Shown here piece after piece: positions 38,921-47,979 of a stretch of 64,000 bases of DNA; the first letter of the stretch is position 1; the number at the start of each line of letters is the position of its first letter. The stretch covers positions 558,001-622,000 of the forward strand of contig NZ_FXTE01000001.1 of NCBI RefSeq assembly GCF_900182615.1, in the 5' to 3' direction. Below the pieces are notes generated by a model. The model worked only from the letters and a program-made list of their open reading frames with translations. It had not been told where the DNA came from and did no database searches. The position numbers and the translations under genes were made by a program. The stretch is from Ruegeria faecimaris. Lineage in GTDB: Bacteria; Pseudomonadota; Alphaproteobacteria; Rhodobacterales; Rhodobacteraceae.

Positions 38921-40009
38921 ATGCGGTCAAAAATTCTGAACTTTCTGATCATCGTGATGATCTCTGCAACGCTTCTTGCTGGTGTGGAGCTGGGCATCCG
39001 TTGGCTGTCACCACAAGGCGTTCTGACAACATATCCAGAGGGTGGTCCACTTGGATTGAAGGACCCGGTCGTCGGGCATACGAACAGGCCAAACACTGTC
39101 GTCGCCATCAATGCACCAGAGTTCACGGTCGAGTATAAAGTCGACGAAAACGGGTTTCGTGAAACGCGTTTTCCAGCCAATGCCGCAGACGATGGAAGCA
39201 CCATCAAGATCCTGCTGCTGGGGGATTCATTTACCTTCGGCGCTTCAAACGAGCTGGGCGATATCTGGCCTGAACTTTTGGCCCAGAAATTCCTGGATGA
39301 AGGCATGTCTGTGCAGCTGATCAACGCAGGCGTGCCGGGATATAACACATCTCAACAGGCGCTGTATCTTGAGCGGTTAAGCGAAAAATATAACCCCGAT
39401 ATTGTGCTGGTGACCTTTCTTCCCAACGATATGTTTGCAAATGAGCCTATTCGGACCGTTGATGGCGTTGATGTCGCTTACAGCGATGTCAGCTCGGTTG
39501 TGGGGTCCGGGAATATCAAGAAATCCTCGCTGCACTCGGTCACGATGTTAAAGCGAATGCTGATGGCCAACGATCAGAGCTATACCAAACTGTACCTGAT
39601 GACGCCGCGAAGGGCGTTTTTCACCACCCCGATGAGCGAGCTGTTTCAGGCCAAAGTCGAGACGACAAAGCAGGTGTTTACCCGCATGGCAACCTTCACG
39701 CAGTCGCAGGGGTCCGAGCTTGTGGTCGTGTCCGTCCCACAGTTGTTTCAGGTTCTTCAGGCCGCGAAAACATCTTCCGATCCCGAGGTCGATCCCGGCC
39801 TACCCGACCGCCTAATGGAGGGTGTGGTGGCCGAGCAAGGATTTCAGTGGCACGAAGCGCTGCCCTACCTCACCGAAGAATACAGCTCCACAGGTAAAGA
39901 TCTGTATTTCAGATACGATGGTCATCTGAATGCCGACGGCAACAGGGTTCTGTCTGATTTTATGTTCCAGATTCTGGCACCGCTGATCAAAACCAAAGCA
40001 GCTGGCTGA
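38921..40009 (+). CDS. SGNH/GDSL hydrolase family protein
   Basis: A 362-residue membrane-anchored hydrolase with an N-terminal TM (LNFLIIVMISATLLAGVELG). Block I is LLGDSFTFGASN (nucleophile Ser), block II AGVPGYNTSQQ (Gly), block III LPNDMF (Asn), and block V RYDGHLNADG (Asp/His). The triad is complete, so it is probably an active esterase/acetylesterase acting in the periplasm, perhaps on envelope polysaccharide. It is monocistronic, and an AT-rich region precedes it. Confidence 0.75.
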   Translation: MRSKILNFLIIVMISATLLAGVELGIRWLSPQGVLTTYPEGGPLGLKDPVVGHTNRPNTVVAINAPEFTVEYKVDENGFRETRFPANAADDGSTIKILLLGDSFTFGASNELGDIWPELLAQKFLDEGMSVQLINAGVPGYNTSQQALYLERLSEKYNPDIVLVTFLPNDMFANEPIRTVDGVDVAYSDVSSVVGSGNIKKSSLHSVTMLKRMLMANDQSYTKLYLMTPRRAFFTTPMSELFQAKVETTKQVFTRMATFTQSQGSELVVVSVPQLFQVLQAAKTSSDPEVDPGLPDRLMEGVVAEQGFQWHEALPYLTEEYSSTGKDLYFRYDGHLNADGNRVLSDFMFQILAPLIKTKAAG

Positions 40010-40051
40010 GTTCGACAACAGATTCGGCAAACCAAATCCCAATCAACAAAA

Positions 40052-40083
40052 GAAAAACGGCCGCAACATTGTGCGGCCGTTTG
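40052..40083 (-). terminator. Intrinsic terminator of rplM-rpsI
   Basis: On the minus strand AACGGCCGCA/TGCGGCCGTT pairs with a short loop and is followed by a T-run (AAAAA at 40053-40057 on the plus strand). Confidence 0.85.
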
Positions 40084-40111
40084 AAACAGTCTTGAAGGTT
40101 CGTGCCAGCGA

Positions 40112-40603
40112 TTAACGCTTGGAGAACTGGAACGAACGACGCGCTTTGCGCTTACCGTATTTCTTACGTTCCACAACGCGGCTGTCGCGGGTCAGGAAAC
40201 CAGCGGCTTTCAGTGCGCCACGCAGCGACGGATCGTACAGTTGCAGCGCTTTCGAGACGCCGTGCTTGACCGCACCGGCCTGACCGGTCAGGCCACCGCC
40301 TTTGACGGTTGCAACAACGTCGAACTCACCTTCTACGCCGGCAACCTGAAACGGCTGGCGCAGGATCAGCTGCAGAACGGGGCGTGCAAAGTACACGTCC
40401 TGGTCTTTGCCGTTCACGGTGACCTTACCGGAACCCGGCTTGATCCAAACGCGGGCAACAGCGTCTTTACGCTTGCCGGTGGCATAGGCACGACCCAGTT
40501 CGTCGCGTACGGGTTCACGCACGATGACTTCTTCGGCCACAACTTCAACGCCTGCTACGGCGTTCAGCTCTTCGAGAGTATTGATCTGATCAGCCATGGT
40601 CAT
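40112..40603 (-). CDS. rpsI: 30S ribosomal protein S9
   Basis: A 163-residue S9 with an alphaproteobacterial N-terminal extension of about 35 residues ([22 protein letters not shown]) before the core [21 protein letters not shown]. The C-terminal [17 protein letters not shown] contacts P-site tRNA. Its start overlaps the rplM stop by TAATG. Confidence 0.97.
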   Translation of the reverse strand: MTMADQINTLEELNAVAGVEVVAEEVIVREPVRDELGRAYATGKRKDAVARVWIKPGSGKVTVNGKDQDVYFARPVLQLILRQPFQVAGVEGEFDVVATVKGGGLTGQAGAVKHGVSKALQLYDPSLRGALKAAGFLTRDSRVVERKKYGKRKARRSFQFSKR

Positions 40604-41061
40604 TAGCTCCGGGTGTTTTTCTTGTTCATGGATGCAACATCCAGAACTTCGGGCGCTTGCGCCTCATGGGGATGCTCGGCACCGGCATAAACACGCAGGT
40701 TGGTCATAACCTGACGCGATAGGCGGTTGCCCGGCAGCATGCGCTTGACCGCCTGGGTCACGACGCGCTCGGGGTATTTGCCCTCGAGGATCTGCTGCTT
40801 GGTGCGCGACTTGATGCCGCCCGGGTGGCCAGTGTGCCAGTAGAAGTTCTCTTCGCGCTTCTTGCCGGTCATCTGGATTTTGTCAGCGTTGATCACGATG
40901 ACATTGTCGCCCATGTCCATGTTCGGGGTGAACGACGCTTTGTGCTTGCCACGCAGACGCATGGCGACGATCGAAGCAAGACGGCCCAGAACAACGCCCT
41001 CGGCGTCGATCAGGATCCATTTCTTGTCGATGTCTGCAGGTGTTGCAGAAAAGGTTTTCAT
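40603..41061 (-). CDS. rplM: 50S ribosomal protein L13
   Basis: A 152-residue L13. [20 protein letters not shown] and [20 protein letters not shown] are family signatures. The start at MKTFSATP is chosen because family members begin there and an AGGACTAT-type site precedes it. It heads the rplM-rpsI operon; no rRNA genes are near. Confidence 0.97.
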   Translation of the reverse strand: MKTFSATPADIDKKWILIDAEGVVLGRLASIVAMRLRGKHKASFTPNMDMGDNVIVINADKIQMTGKKREENFYWHTGHPGGIKSRTKQQILEGKYPERVVTQAVKRMLPGNRLSRQVMTNLRVYAGAEHPHEAQAPEVLDVASMNKKNTRS

Positions 41062-41208
41062 GGCAGGATAGTCCTGTTTGATGTGAAAGACCGCCCCCAT
41101 ACGGAGCGGTCCGAATTCGATGGATGGGGTTTAAACCCACGCGAAAGGCGGGTCAATACACGCAAATCAGTTTTAACTTAGCAAAAACAATGTATTACAA
41201 AATAGGTA

Positions 41209-41739
41209 TTATTTTACCCCATGTTTTTGCCAATCTTTTTCCGTCAATACCCAACGCATCCACTGCCCAGCCCCGGTACCAAGAACAAGTTGCCGGGTAT
41301 CAACGTACCGCGCCCCAAGTTTCGCGGTCCCTTTTTGTGATCGCAAGTTGGTTGGGTCGATATGAAACCAGACCTCATCCAGTTCGCCGAACACCTGATT
41401 TACCATCAGCGATTTGATCGTCCGATTGCTGGCTCCGCCCCAGTGATCACGGGTGATAAAGCTGTATCCGATGCCGATGCCCCCGGGAACTTCGGGAGGC
41501 TCATAATAGCGAGAGCACCCTATGACCCGGCCTGTCGCCTCTTCGCGTACTGTCACTGACCCACCTGCGCTCAACAGAAAATCGAAATAAGGGGCGAAAA
41601 CTTCTTTCTGATGGCGGGATTTGGCGGGATGCCCGGCCCAAATCAACGGATCGCTGGCTGCAAGGTGCAGGTCTTCGAAGTCACTTTTGAGCATCGGTGT
41701 GACGACAAATCCCCTGCCCCGCATTTCCCGAATATCCAT
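41209..41739 (-). CDS. GNAT family N-acetyltransferase
   Basis: A 176-residue Acetyltransf_3-like protein: GIGYSFITRDHWGGASNRTIKSLMV (acetyl-CoA-binding part) and NLRSQKGTAKLGARYVD near the end. The substrate is unknown. It follows the MocR gene by 11 bp on the same strand and so is probably cotranscribed with it. Confidence 0.8.
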   Translation of the reverse strand: MDIREMRGRGFVVTPMLKSDFEDLHLAASDPLIWAGHPAKSRHQKEVFAPYFDFLLSAGGSVTVREEATGRVIGCSRYYEPPEVPGGIGIGYSFITRDHWGGASNRTIKSLMVNQVFGELDEVWFHIDPTNLRSQKGTAKLGARYVDTRQLVLGTGAGQWMRWVLTEKDWQKHGVK

Positions 41740-41750
41740 TAAGCGTCCCC

Positions 41751-43154
41751 TTACACCGAAATCTGTTCGGGTGGATTATCCAGCAGACGCCTGAGACGCT
41801 GCATTGCGTCCTCGAATTGATCCAACGATACATGCCCGTTCATGGCAATGCGCACCGCATTGGGCGCGCGCCCGTCACGCAAAGCAAACTCATCGGCAGA
41901 CCGCAGTTGAATTCCCTCTCGCTCGGCTGCGCGGCTGAACGCAGACGCTCGCCAACCAGAAGGCAAGTTCAGCCAGACAAAAGGTACATCTGAGGCCCAG
42001 TTCAGGTCGAACCCACCCAGGGCGTTTACGGCCACGCGCACATATTCCCCCATCCGGGTCCGGACATCTTTTGCGATTTGGCGCGTCCGCGGATCAGACA
42101 ACATCAGCCGCGCCAGTTCGGCAAGCGGCTGAGCAAGGCCAAAATAGCCATATTCCGCTGAACGGCGCAGATCAACGCTGCGCTCGCGCGGCGCTATGGC
42201 AAACCCGACACGTAGTGCGGGCGTCAAAATCTTCGAGATCGACGACACATGCCATCCCCTTTCCGGCGCCAGGGCGCGATAGCTGGGCGCTCTTGCATCA
42301 CCCATGCGGTAGCAGTCGTCCTCGATTATCTGGACGCCAAACCGCCGCGCGATTTCCACAACTTCTTTGCGGCGTTCCAGTGGCGTATGTGAGCCGGTCG
42401 GATTTTGAACCTCGGGTGAGACACATATGGCCTGCGCCGCCGACTGGCGAAGGACATGCTCCATAGCGTTGGGATCCACGCCCCATTTGTCCATCTTTAC
42501 GCCAACGACCTCTGCACGCATCAACTCACCGGCGCGTCGGAACCCCGCGTATGACAGATCCTCAACCAGAACGATCGGCTTTGGTCCGCGTAATATTGTC
42601 TGAAATACAAGGCAAAGGCCGTTTTGTCCGCCGTGGGTCAGAACGATATCGTCCTGCGAAATTGGTCCCAATGGCAAATCGGAAAGCCAATCTACAACAG
42701 CCTGTCGCATAGGTTTATACGCATCGCGGGTTGGATAGTTCATAAACAGGCGTGGATCGGATTGTGCCACTTTCTGCATACATTCGCGGATCAGGGCCAC
42801 CTGCCCCATATCGGCAAGCCTCGGGCTGAACAGGCTGACATTGGCTTCATATTTGTCATCTCTGAGATGAAGTTGCCGAGCCCAGACATCATCGAGCAGA
42901 GGCGCCTTGGGCGGGGCCACAAATGTACCACGTCCTACTTCGGCGCTGAGCAGACCTTCGTCTGTGAGTATCGTATAGGCGCGCGCAACGGTGCCCGGTG
43001 TGATTTGTAACCTATAGGCAAGTTCCCGCACCGGCGGCAGCTTTGTACCGACTTCCAAAAGATTGTTATCTATAGCTTTTCGAATTGTATCGGCGACCAG
43101 TGTATATTTTGGCCCTTTGGATTTAGGCAGTGACTCTGGCCAAATTGTATCCAT
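41751..43154 (-). CDS. MocR-family (GntR-aminotransferase) transcriptional regulator
   Basis: A 467-residue fusion. The N-terminal GntR winged helix (about 15-80: LRELAYRLQITPGTVARAYTIL, GLLSAEVGRGTFVA) is joined to a fold-type I aminotransferase domain (about 115-460) that binds PLP; the Schiff-base Lys is in SSISKILTPALRVGFA. MocR proteins sense PLP or amino-acid ligands and usually regulate an adjacent gene. The divergent neighbour is the DUF1127 gene, 100 bp away, and the GNAT gene follows it. Confidence 0.85.
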   Translation of the reverse strand: MDTIWPESLPKSKGPKYTLVADTIRKAIDNNLLEVGTKLPPVRELAYRLQITPGTVARAYTILTDEGLLSAEVGRGTFVAPPKAPLLDDVWARQLHLRDDKYEANVSLFSPRLADMGQVALIRECMQKVAQSDPRLFMNYPTRDAYKPMRQAVVDWLSDLPLGPISQDDIVLTHGGQNGLCLVFQTILRGPKPIVLVEDLSYAGFRRAGELMRAEVVGVKMDKWGVDPNAMEHVLRQSAAQAICVSPEVQNPTGSHTPLERRKEVVEIARRFGVQIIEDDCYRMGDARAPSYRALAPERGWHVSSISKILTPALRVGFAIAPRERSVDLRRSAEYGYFGLAQPLAELARLMLSDPRTRQIAKDVRTRMGEYVRVAVNALGGFDLNWASDVPFVWLNLPSGWRASAFSRAAEREGIQLRSADEFALRDGRAPNAVRIAMNGHVSLDQFEDAMQRLRRLLDNPPEQISV

Positions 43155-43238
43155 TACAATTCTTCCTTTGATTGCAGCGCAATTCTGAATGTATCAATTG
43201 TTCATACCGAACATATTACGTTTGTGTCAATACAATTT
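43142..43238. promoter_or_regulatory. Divergent control region between mocR and the DUF1127 gene
   Basis: A perfect 9-bp inverted repeat, AAATTGTAT (43142-43150) and ATACAATTT (43230-43238), brackets the divergent promoters. Near its centre GTATCAATTGTTCATAC (43191-43207) begins and ends with inverted GTAT/ATAC and contains palindromic CAATTG. These are candidate operator half-sites for the MocR regulator; the pattern is seen, the binding is inferred. Confidence 0.45.
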
Positions 43239-43253
43239 GAAAGGAACCCCAAG

Positions 43254-43481
43254 ATGACACGCGCAATGCACAACCCCGCCCTGATAGCGCTTAACGACAG
43301 CCCCCGGCTGCCGCTGATTGCCGCACTGGCCGTGCGGTTTGCGGCGACGGTCACAAAATGGGAGCGGCAACGCCGCAGCCGAATTAACTTGTCCAATCTC
43401 GATGACAGGCTGCTGAAGGATGTGGGCCTGACTAATTATCAGGCCAGACGAGAGATCGAACGCCCTTTTTGGCAGGGCTAG
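43254..43481 (+). CDS. DUF1127 domain protein
   Basis: A 75-residue small basic protein. The DUF1127 domain is in the second half: LSNLDDRLLKDVGLTNYQARREIERPFW. In Rhodobacter sphaeroides a DUF1127 protein, CcaF1, is encoded with CcsR small RNAs and acts on RNA; whether this protein does so is unknown. The ATG at 43254 follows AGGAAC. It is divergent from mocR and ends with a terminator after 34 bp. Confidence 0.82.
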   Translation: MTRAMHNPALIALNDSPRLPLIAALAVRFAATVTKWERQRRSRINLSNLDDRLLKDVGLTNYQARREIERPFWQG

Positions 43482-43514
43482 GTAATCCCCAGTCCCTATA
43501 TGGGACCTCTTCCT

Positions 43515-43541
43515 TGGCCGGGTTTATCCCGGCCATTTTTT
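43515..43541 (+). terminator. Intrinsic terminator of the DUF1127 gene
   Basis: TGGCCGGG/CCCGGCCA with a 5-nt loop followed by TTTTTT. It overlaps the 3' end of the convergent thioesterase gene by a base. The 3' UTR just before it is CU-rich (ACCTCTTCCTTGG). Confidence 0.85.
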
Positions 43542-43984
43542 CACCCAAAAGCTGCCGCAGCTGACCCCTCTGGTGGTAAAGAATAGGTCATCGTTGCGCG
43601 AGCGACGGGTTTGTCTGACCCTTCCGAAAATATTAGAACGTCACCTACGGCAAGGGTTTTTCCTAGCTTCAGCAAGGTGCAGCGCGCAATCAAATCTGCA
43701 TTTCCATCCGGTTTACGCATGAAGTCCATTGAACAACCGGTTGTCACGGCCAGAGACTGCTGGCCCCTGCGCGCCAGGATCAGTGCGTAAACGCTTACAT
43801 CAGCTAATCCAAACATAGACGGCCCCGAGACGGTCCCACCGGGGCGCAAATGACGATCGCCAACGGCAAGTCTCATGACGATGGACTCTTCGGTCAGATC
43901 CTGGACCGAATAATCCTGACTGACCTGGGGGAAGATTTGGCTCATATAATCCTCCAGTTCCTCCCGATTCATTGCCAATGACAT
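43541..43984 (-). CDS. PaaI-type hotdog thioesterase
   Basis: A 147-residue single-hotdog thioesterase: HLRPGGTVSGPSMFGLADVS matches the PaaI catalytic helix region, with the usual Asn/Gly of GG replaced by a similar VSGPSMF pattern. TTGCSMDFMRKPDGNADLIA follows. It probably hydrolyses an acyl-CoA. GGAGGGG 4 bp upstream fixes the start. It is divergent from the enoyl-CoA-hydratase-like gene, 58 bp apart, suggesting shared regulation. Confidence 0.82.
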   Translation of the reverse strand: MSLAMNREELEDYMSQIFPQVSQDYSVQDLTEESIVMRLAVGDRHLRPGGTVSGPSMFGLADVSVYALILARRGQQSLAVTTGCSMDFMRKPDGNADLIARCTLLKLGKTLAVGDVLIFSEGSDKPVARATMTYSLPPEGSAAAAFG

Positions 43985-44042
43985 ACTTCCCCTCCTGGAT
44001 TTGCCGACCTAGAGTTGGCCTCACATCAGATCGGAGGGCAAG

Positions 44043-44828
44043 ATGGGAATTCTGGAACGAAATGACGCAGACGCCGTAGCTAGGCTTACAATGAATGCGC
44101 CAGACCGACTCAACGCCCTAAGTGACGAAATGCTGGCTGCGCTGCAGACTGAACTTGATACTCTGCGCGAAGACAGTTCCATCCGGGCGGTGATCCTTTC
44201 TGGTAAAGGCAAAGCTTTTTGTGCGGGTCATGATCTGAAACAAATGACAGCTGGGCGCCAATCTGAAGACGGCGGCAAAGCCTATTTCCAGGACCTTTTC
44301 AATCGCTGTGCGAAAATGATGCTTTCGATTCAGTCGCTTCCGCAGCCGGTTATTGCCCAGGTGCACGGCATTGCTACGGCGGCCGGATGCCAGTTGGTTG
44401 CAACCTGCGATCTTGCTGTAGCTGCCGAAGGGACGCGGTTTGGCGTAAACGGTGTGAATATCGGGCTGTTCTGTTCGACTCCAATGGTTGCTCTTAGCCG
44501 AAACATTCCACGCAAACACGCCTTCGAGATGTTGACGACCGGAGATTTCATTCCGGCGTCACGAGCTGCTGAGCTGGGTCTTGTCAATCGCGTGGTGCCA
44601 GAAATGCTGTTGGAGCATGAGGCTGTTTCACTGGCGGAGCAGCTTGCCTCCAAACTGGGATCTGCCGTGAAAGTCGGAAAACAGGCCTTCTACCGCCAGT
44701 TGGATATGCCATTGGATCAGGCCTATTCCTATACCGGCGAGGTAATGGCTCAGAATATGATGCATCGGGATACCGAAGAAGGAATATCTGCATTTATCGG
44801 AAAAAGAGATCCAAATTGGAGCCAATAA
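44043..44828 (+). CDS. Enoyl-CoA hydratase/isomerase family protein lacking both catalytic glutamates
   Basis: A 261-residue crotonase-fold protein with the oxyanion-hole motif FCAGHDLKQM and HGIATAAGCQLVATCDLA. By hand alignment with rat hydratase, Glu144 is Gln (AAGCQLV) and Glu164 is Gly (FGVNGVN). It is therefore unlikely to hydrate enoyl-CoA by the classic two-Glu mechanism; the pattern resembles ECHDC3-type proteins. It may act as a hydrolase or a binding protein. GGAGG fixes the start. Divergent from the thioesterase gene. Confidence 0.82.
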   Translation: MGILERNDADAVARLTMNAPDRLNALSDEMLAALQTELDTLREDSSIRAVILSGKGKAFCAGHDLKQMTAGRQSEDGGKAYFQDLFNRCAKMMLSIQSLPQPVIAQVHGIATAAGCQLVATCDLAVAAEGTRFGVNGVNIGLFCSTPMVALSRNIPRKHAFEMLTTGDFIPASRAAELGLVNRVVPEMLLEHEAVSLAEQLASKLGSAVKVGKQAFYRQLDMPLDQAYSYTGEVMAQNMMHRDTEEGISAFIGKRDPNWSQ

Positions 44829-44928
44829 GGAATTTGTCATGCATATTTTTCCGCAATGTCGCCATTTTTGGACTTTTCAAATGGGCGTTACTGTGGCAAT
44901 GCTGAGACGAGGCTAAGGCCTTGAACAC

Positions 44929-45012
44929 TTTTTGGGTCGCCGTGGGCGGAAGGTCCCTCCGAGCTGGTTTCTCTCACTGGCGCAGACATTCCCGCATCGG
45001 CGACCCCAAAAA
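44929..45012. repeat. 14-bp inverted repeat bracketing about 55 bp, upstream of trmFO
   Basis: TTTTTGGGTCGCCG (44929-44942) pairs with CGGCGACCC-C-AAAAA (44998-45012), with a single bulged C. The stem would give a long hairpin on either strand. Neither side has a terminator T-run beyond the stem. It is not a recognised riboswitch, and no transposase is present. Confidence 0.4.
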
Positions 45013-45089
45013 TCCCTTGAAAACATGATTTCCCGTGCGCCATCGCTGCTGTGTTGCGTTGCGATCTTCTGTGCCCTATGTGGCAGCTT

Positions 45090-46430
45090 ATGACACAGAA
45101 ATTGCATATCGTGGGCGGCGGCATGGCCGGGTCCGAGGCTGCCTGGCAGGCGGCGGAAATGGGCGTCGAGGTCGTGATTCACGAAATGCGCCCAAAAGTC
45201 GGAACTTTTGCGCATCAGACCGGCAACTTGGCCGAGATGGTCTGCTCGAACTCATTCCGGTCGGATGATGACGAACAGAACGCCGTTGGACTGCTGCATT
45301 GGGAAATGCGCGAGGCCGAAGGGTTGATCTTGAAAACGGCAGATGCGCACCGACTGCCGGCCGGGGGCGCATTGGCTGTGGATCGCGATCCGTTTGCGGA
45401 ATCTGTGACGGCCAAGTTAAAGGCTCACCCCCTTGTCGAAATCACTGGCGAAGAAGTGACCGCCCTGCCCTCTGACGGCCAATGGATATTTGCCACCGGC
45501 CCTCTGACGTCTGCTGGATTGGGAGAAGCAATCCGCGCGGAAACCGGCGCCGAGTCGTTGGCGTTCTTTGATGCCATTGCACCAATCGTATATGCAGACA
45601 GCATCGACATGAGCAAAGCTTGGATGCAATCTCGGTATGACAAGGGTGAGACCGAAGAAGAACGCACCGCTTACCTGAATTGTCCGATGGACCGAGAACA
45701 GTACGACGCCTTCATCGACGCCCTGCTGGCCGCCGACAAGACCGAGTTCCATGAAGGAGAGACCGCAGGCTATTTCGATGGCTGTCTTCCGATAGAGGTT
45801 ATGTCCGAGCGCGGTCGTGAAACGTTGCGCCACGGACCGATGAAGCCGGTCGGCCTGACGAACCCGCATCAGCCCGAGGTAAAGCCTCACGCGGTGGTTC
45901 AACTGCGCCGGGATAACGCGCTAGGAACATTGTTCAACATTGTCGGCTTTCAGACCAAGATGAAATACGGAGCCCAAACCGATGTGTTCCGCATGATTCC
46001 GGGGTTGGAGAATGCCAGTTTTGCGCGGCTGGGCGGTATTCATCGCAATACGTTCATCAACTCTCCGACATTGCTGGATTCCCAGATGCGACTGAAATCA
46101 AAGCCGAATATCAGGTTCGCTGGTCAGATTACCGGTGTCGAAGGTTATGTGGAAAGCGCCGCGATGGGTCTTTTGGCCGGACGTCTGGCTGCTGCCGAGA
46201 TGTTGGGCCGTACCGTTCCCGAAGTTCCGCAGGACAGTGCCATGGGCGCTTTGATCCACCACATCACTGGCGGTGCCGAGGCAAAGACATTCCAGCCTAT
46301 GAACGTGAATTTCGGTCTGTTCCGTCCTGTCGATGGGTTAAAAGGCGGTCGGCGTGGCCGAAAAGACCGCTACAAGGCCTATACTGACCGGGCCAAGGAA
46401 GAATGGACCAAGTGGTTGGCGCATTGGTGA
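45090..46430 (+). CDS. trmFO: Methylenetetrahydrofolate-tRNA-(uracil-5-)-methyltransferase TrmFO
   Basis: A 446-residue flavoprotein that makes m5U54 in the T-loop of tRNA using methylenetetrahydrofolate. The FAD-binding motif is [16 protein letters not shown] at the N-terminus; CSNSFRSDD and HRNTFINSP are family motifs. The start is placed at [11 protein letters not shown]; in-frame ATG (45078) and GTG (45051) lie upstream but have no good ribosome site. The gene stands alone after a 260-bp spacer holding an inverted repeat. Confidence 0.93.
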   Translation: MTQKLHIVGGGMAGSEAAWQAAEMGVEVVIHEMRPKVGTFAHQTGNLAEMVCSNSFRSDDDEQNAVGLLHWEMREAEGLILKTADAHRLPAGGALAVDRDPFAESVTAKLKAHPLVEITGEEVTALPSDGQWIFATGPLTSAGLGEAIRAETGAESLAFFDAIAPIVYADSIDMSKAWMQSRYDKGETEEERTAYLNCPMDREQYDAFIDALLAADKTEFHEGETAGYFDGCLPIEVMSERGRETLRHGPMKPVGLTNPHQPEVKPHAVVQLRRDNALGTLFNIVGFQTKMKYGAQTDVFRMIPGLENASFARLGGIHRNTFINSPTLLDSQMRLKSKPNIRFAGQITGVEGYVESAAMGLLAGRLAAAEMLGRTVPEVPQDSAMGALIHHITGGAEAKTFQPMNVNFGLFRPVDGLKGGRRGRKDRYKAYTDRAKEEWTKWLAHW

Positions 46431-46467
46431 CTGGACGGGTCCGGCCCCGACGTCCTAACATATCGGT

Positions 46468-47082
46468 ATGAGCGATAAATTCCTAAAGGATGTCTATGGG
46501 CTGGATTCGCCTCAGGCGACCAAAGCACATTATCAAAAATGGGCCTCGTCTTATGATGATGAGGTTGGGTCAAACGGTTATGCGACCCCGGGACGTATCG
46601 CCCGGGCTCTCTGGTCGCAATTACCTGAAACGAAAACCCCAATTCTGGACTATGGCTGCGGTACCGGTCTGTCGGGTGTCGCACTGAACGCGGTAGGATT
46701 TGAGGTCATCGACGGAATAGACCCCACCCCGCAGATGTTAGAGGGCGCTCTGACAAAGGGGGTTTATCGCAACCTAACCAGTTTCGACATCACAGATCCC
46801 AACCCTCTGCAAGCTGGCGCATATAAAGTAATCACAGCGATCGGAGTCATCGGCGTCGGCGCCGCACCGCCAGAGACACTGGATATGCTGATAAACGCAT
46901 TGCCATCACACGGTCTTTTAGCTTTTTCTTATAATGATCATACGCTTGAAGATCACTGCTATACCGTTCGCCTAAGTGAGTGGCTGGATATGGGTGCAGC
47001 ACGATTGCTGTTCCGGGAATATGGCCCGCACCTTCCGGGAATGGACATGAAGTCTGACGTTTATATTGTTGAAAAAGTGTGA
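46468..47082 (+). CDS. Class I SAM-dependent methyltransferase
   Basis: A 204-residue Rossmann-fold methyltransferase with motif I ILDYGCGTGLSGVAL and the post-I acidic IDGIDPTPQ. The substrate (small molecule or protein) is unknown. It starts 37 bp after trmFO and its TGA overlaps the GTG start of gluQ, so it is cotranslated with a tRNA-modification enzyme; a link to tRNA is possible but not shown. Confidence 0.8.
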   Translation: MSDKFLKDVYGLDSPQATKAHYQKWASSYDDEVGSNGYATPGRIARALWSQLPETKTPILDYGCGTGLSGVALNAVGFEVIDGIDPTPQMLEGALTKGVYRNLTSFDITDPNPLQAGAYKVITAIGVIGVGAAPPETLDMLINALPSHGLLAFSYNDHTLEDHCYTVRLSEWLDMGAARLLFREYGPHLPGMDMKSDVYIVEKV

Positions 47083-47975
47083 CTTTAGTAACCAGATTTG
47101 CCCCTTCGCCCACAGGACCACTGCATCTGGGCCACGCGTATTCGGCGATTTTGGCGCATGATTTTGCAAAGTCGAAGAATGGCCAGTTTTTGCTGAGGAT
47201 CGAGGATATCGACCGATCTCGCTCGCGCCCGGAATGGGAAACTCAGATTTACGATGATTTGCATTGGCTTGGCCTGTTTTGGCCTGAACCGGTGCTGTGC
47301 CAATCCACGCGAACCGCAATCTATGATGCCGCGCTAGACGATCTGTGGTCGCGGGGGCTGCTGTACCCGTGCAGCTGCAACCGAAAAGACATCGCCAACG
47401 CGGCCAGCGCTCCCCAGGAAGGAGCCCCACTTCTTGGTCCGGACGGGATTATCTATCCGGGGACGTGTCGCACACGTTGGAAACAACAGGGTTCATCGGG
47501 TAAACCACGCCCGCTTAGTATTCCGTTGCGATTGGATATGGCCGAAGCTTTGCAACAAACATCCAGCCTGTTTCAGATCGATAAAAACACTGCATGGTTT
47601 CAAGAGATTGGAGAAGGTCCAGGCGCTGAATCCGGCGGTGTCCGGTTCACACAGGCAGAGATGTTGGAAACGGTTGGGGATGTCGTTCTGTCGCGCCGGG
47701 ATATGGGCACGTCGTATCACTTGTCGGTCGTTCTGGATGACGCTGCACAAAAAGTTACGCATGTGGTTCGCGGTCAGGATCTGTTCGAAGCCACACGTAT
47801 CCACGTTCTGCTGCAGGCGTTGTTGAATTTGCCGACACCCATCTACCTGCATCATCGCCTGATACGCGATCAGGCCGGCAAACGGCTGGCTAAACGCGAC
47901 GATGCGCGTGCCATTGCCAAGTTTCGCGACGAAGGGGCGACGCCCGAAGATATTCGGGCGATGGTCGGGCTTTGA
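47079..47975 (+). CDS. gluQ: Glutamyl-Q tRNA(Asp) synthetase
   Basis: A 298-residue GluRS-like paralogue without the anticodon-binding domain, which attaches glutamate to queuosine-34 of tRNA(Asp). It has the HIGH-type motif APSPTGPLHLGHA, the zinc ligands in YPCSCNRKD and GTCRTRW, and a KMSKS-like KRLAKRDDA. The GTG start overlaps the methyltransferase stop (GTGA). About 300 residues compared with about 470 for a full GluRS. Confidence 0.92.
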   Translation: MTLVTRFAPSPTGPLHLGHAYSAILAHDFAKSKNGQFLLRIEDIDRSRSRPEWETQIYDDLHWLGLFWPEPVLCQSTRTAIYDAALDDLWSRGLLYPCSCNRKDIANAASAPQEGAPLLGPDGIIYPGTCRTRWKQQGSSGKPRPLSIPLRLDMAEALQQTSSLFQIDKNTAWFQEIGEGPGAESGGVRFTQAEMLETVGDVVLSRRDMGTSYHLSVVLDDAAQKVTHVVRGQDLFEATRIHVLLQALLNLPTPIYLHHRLIRDQAGKRLAKRDDARAIAKFRDEGATPEDIRAMVGL

Positions 47976-47979
47976 CCGA

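Noticed and set aside
44929..45012. Inverted repeat as insertion-sequence ends
   Set aside because: No transposase and no target-site duplication are visible; kept only as an unexplained repeat.
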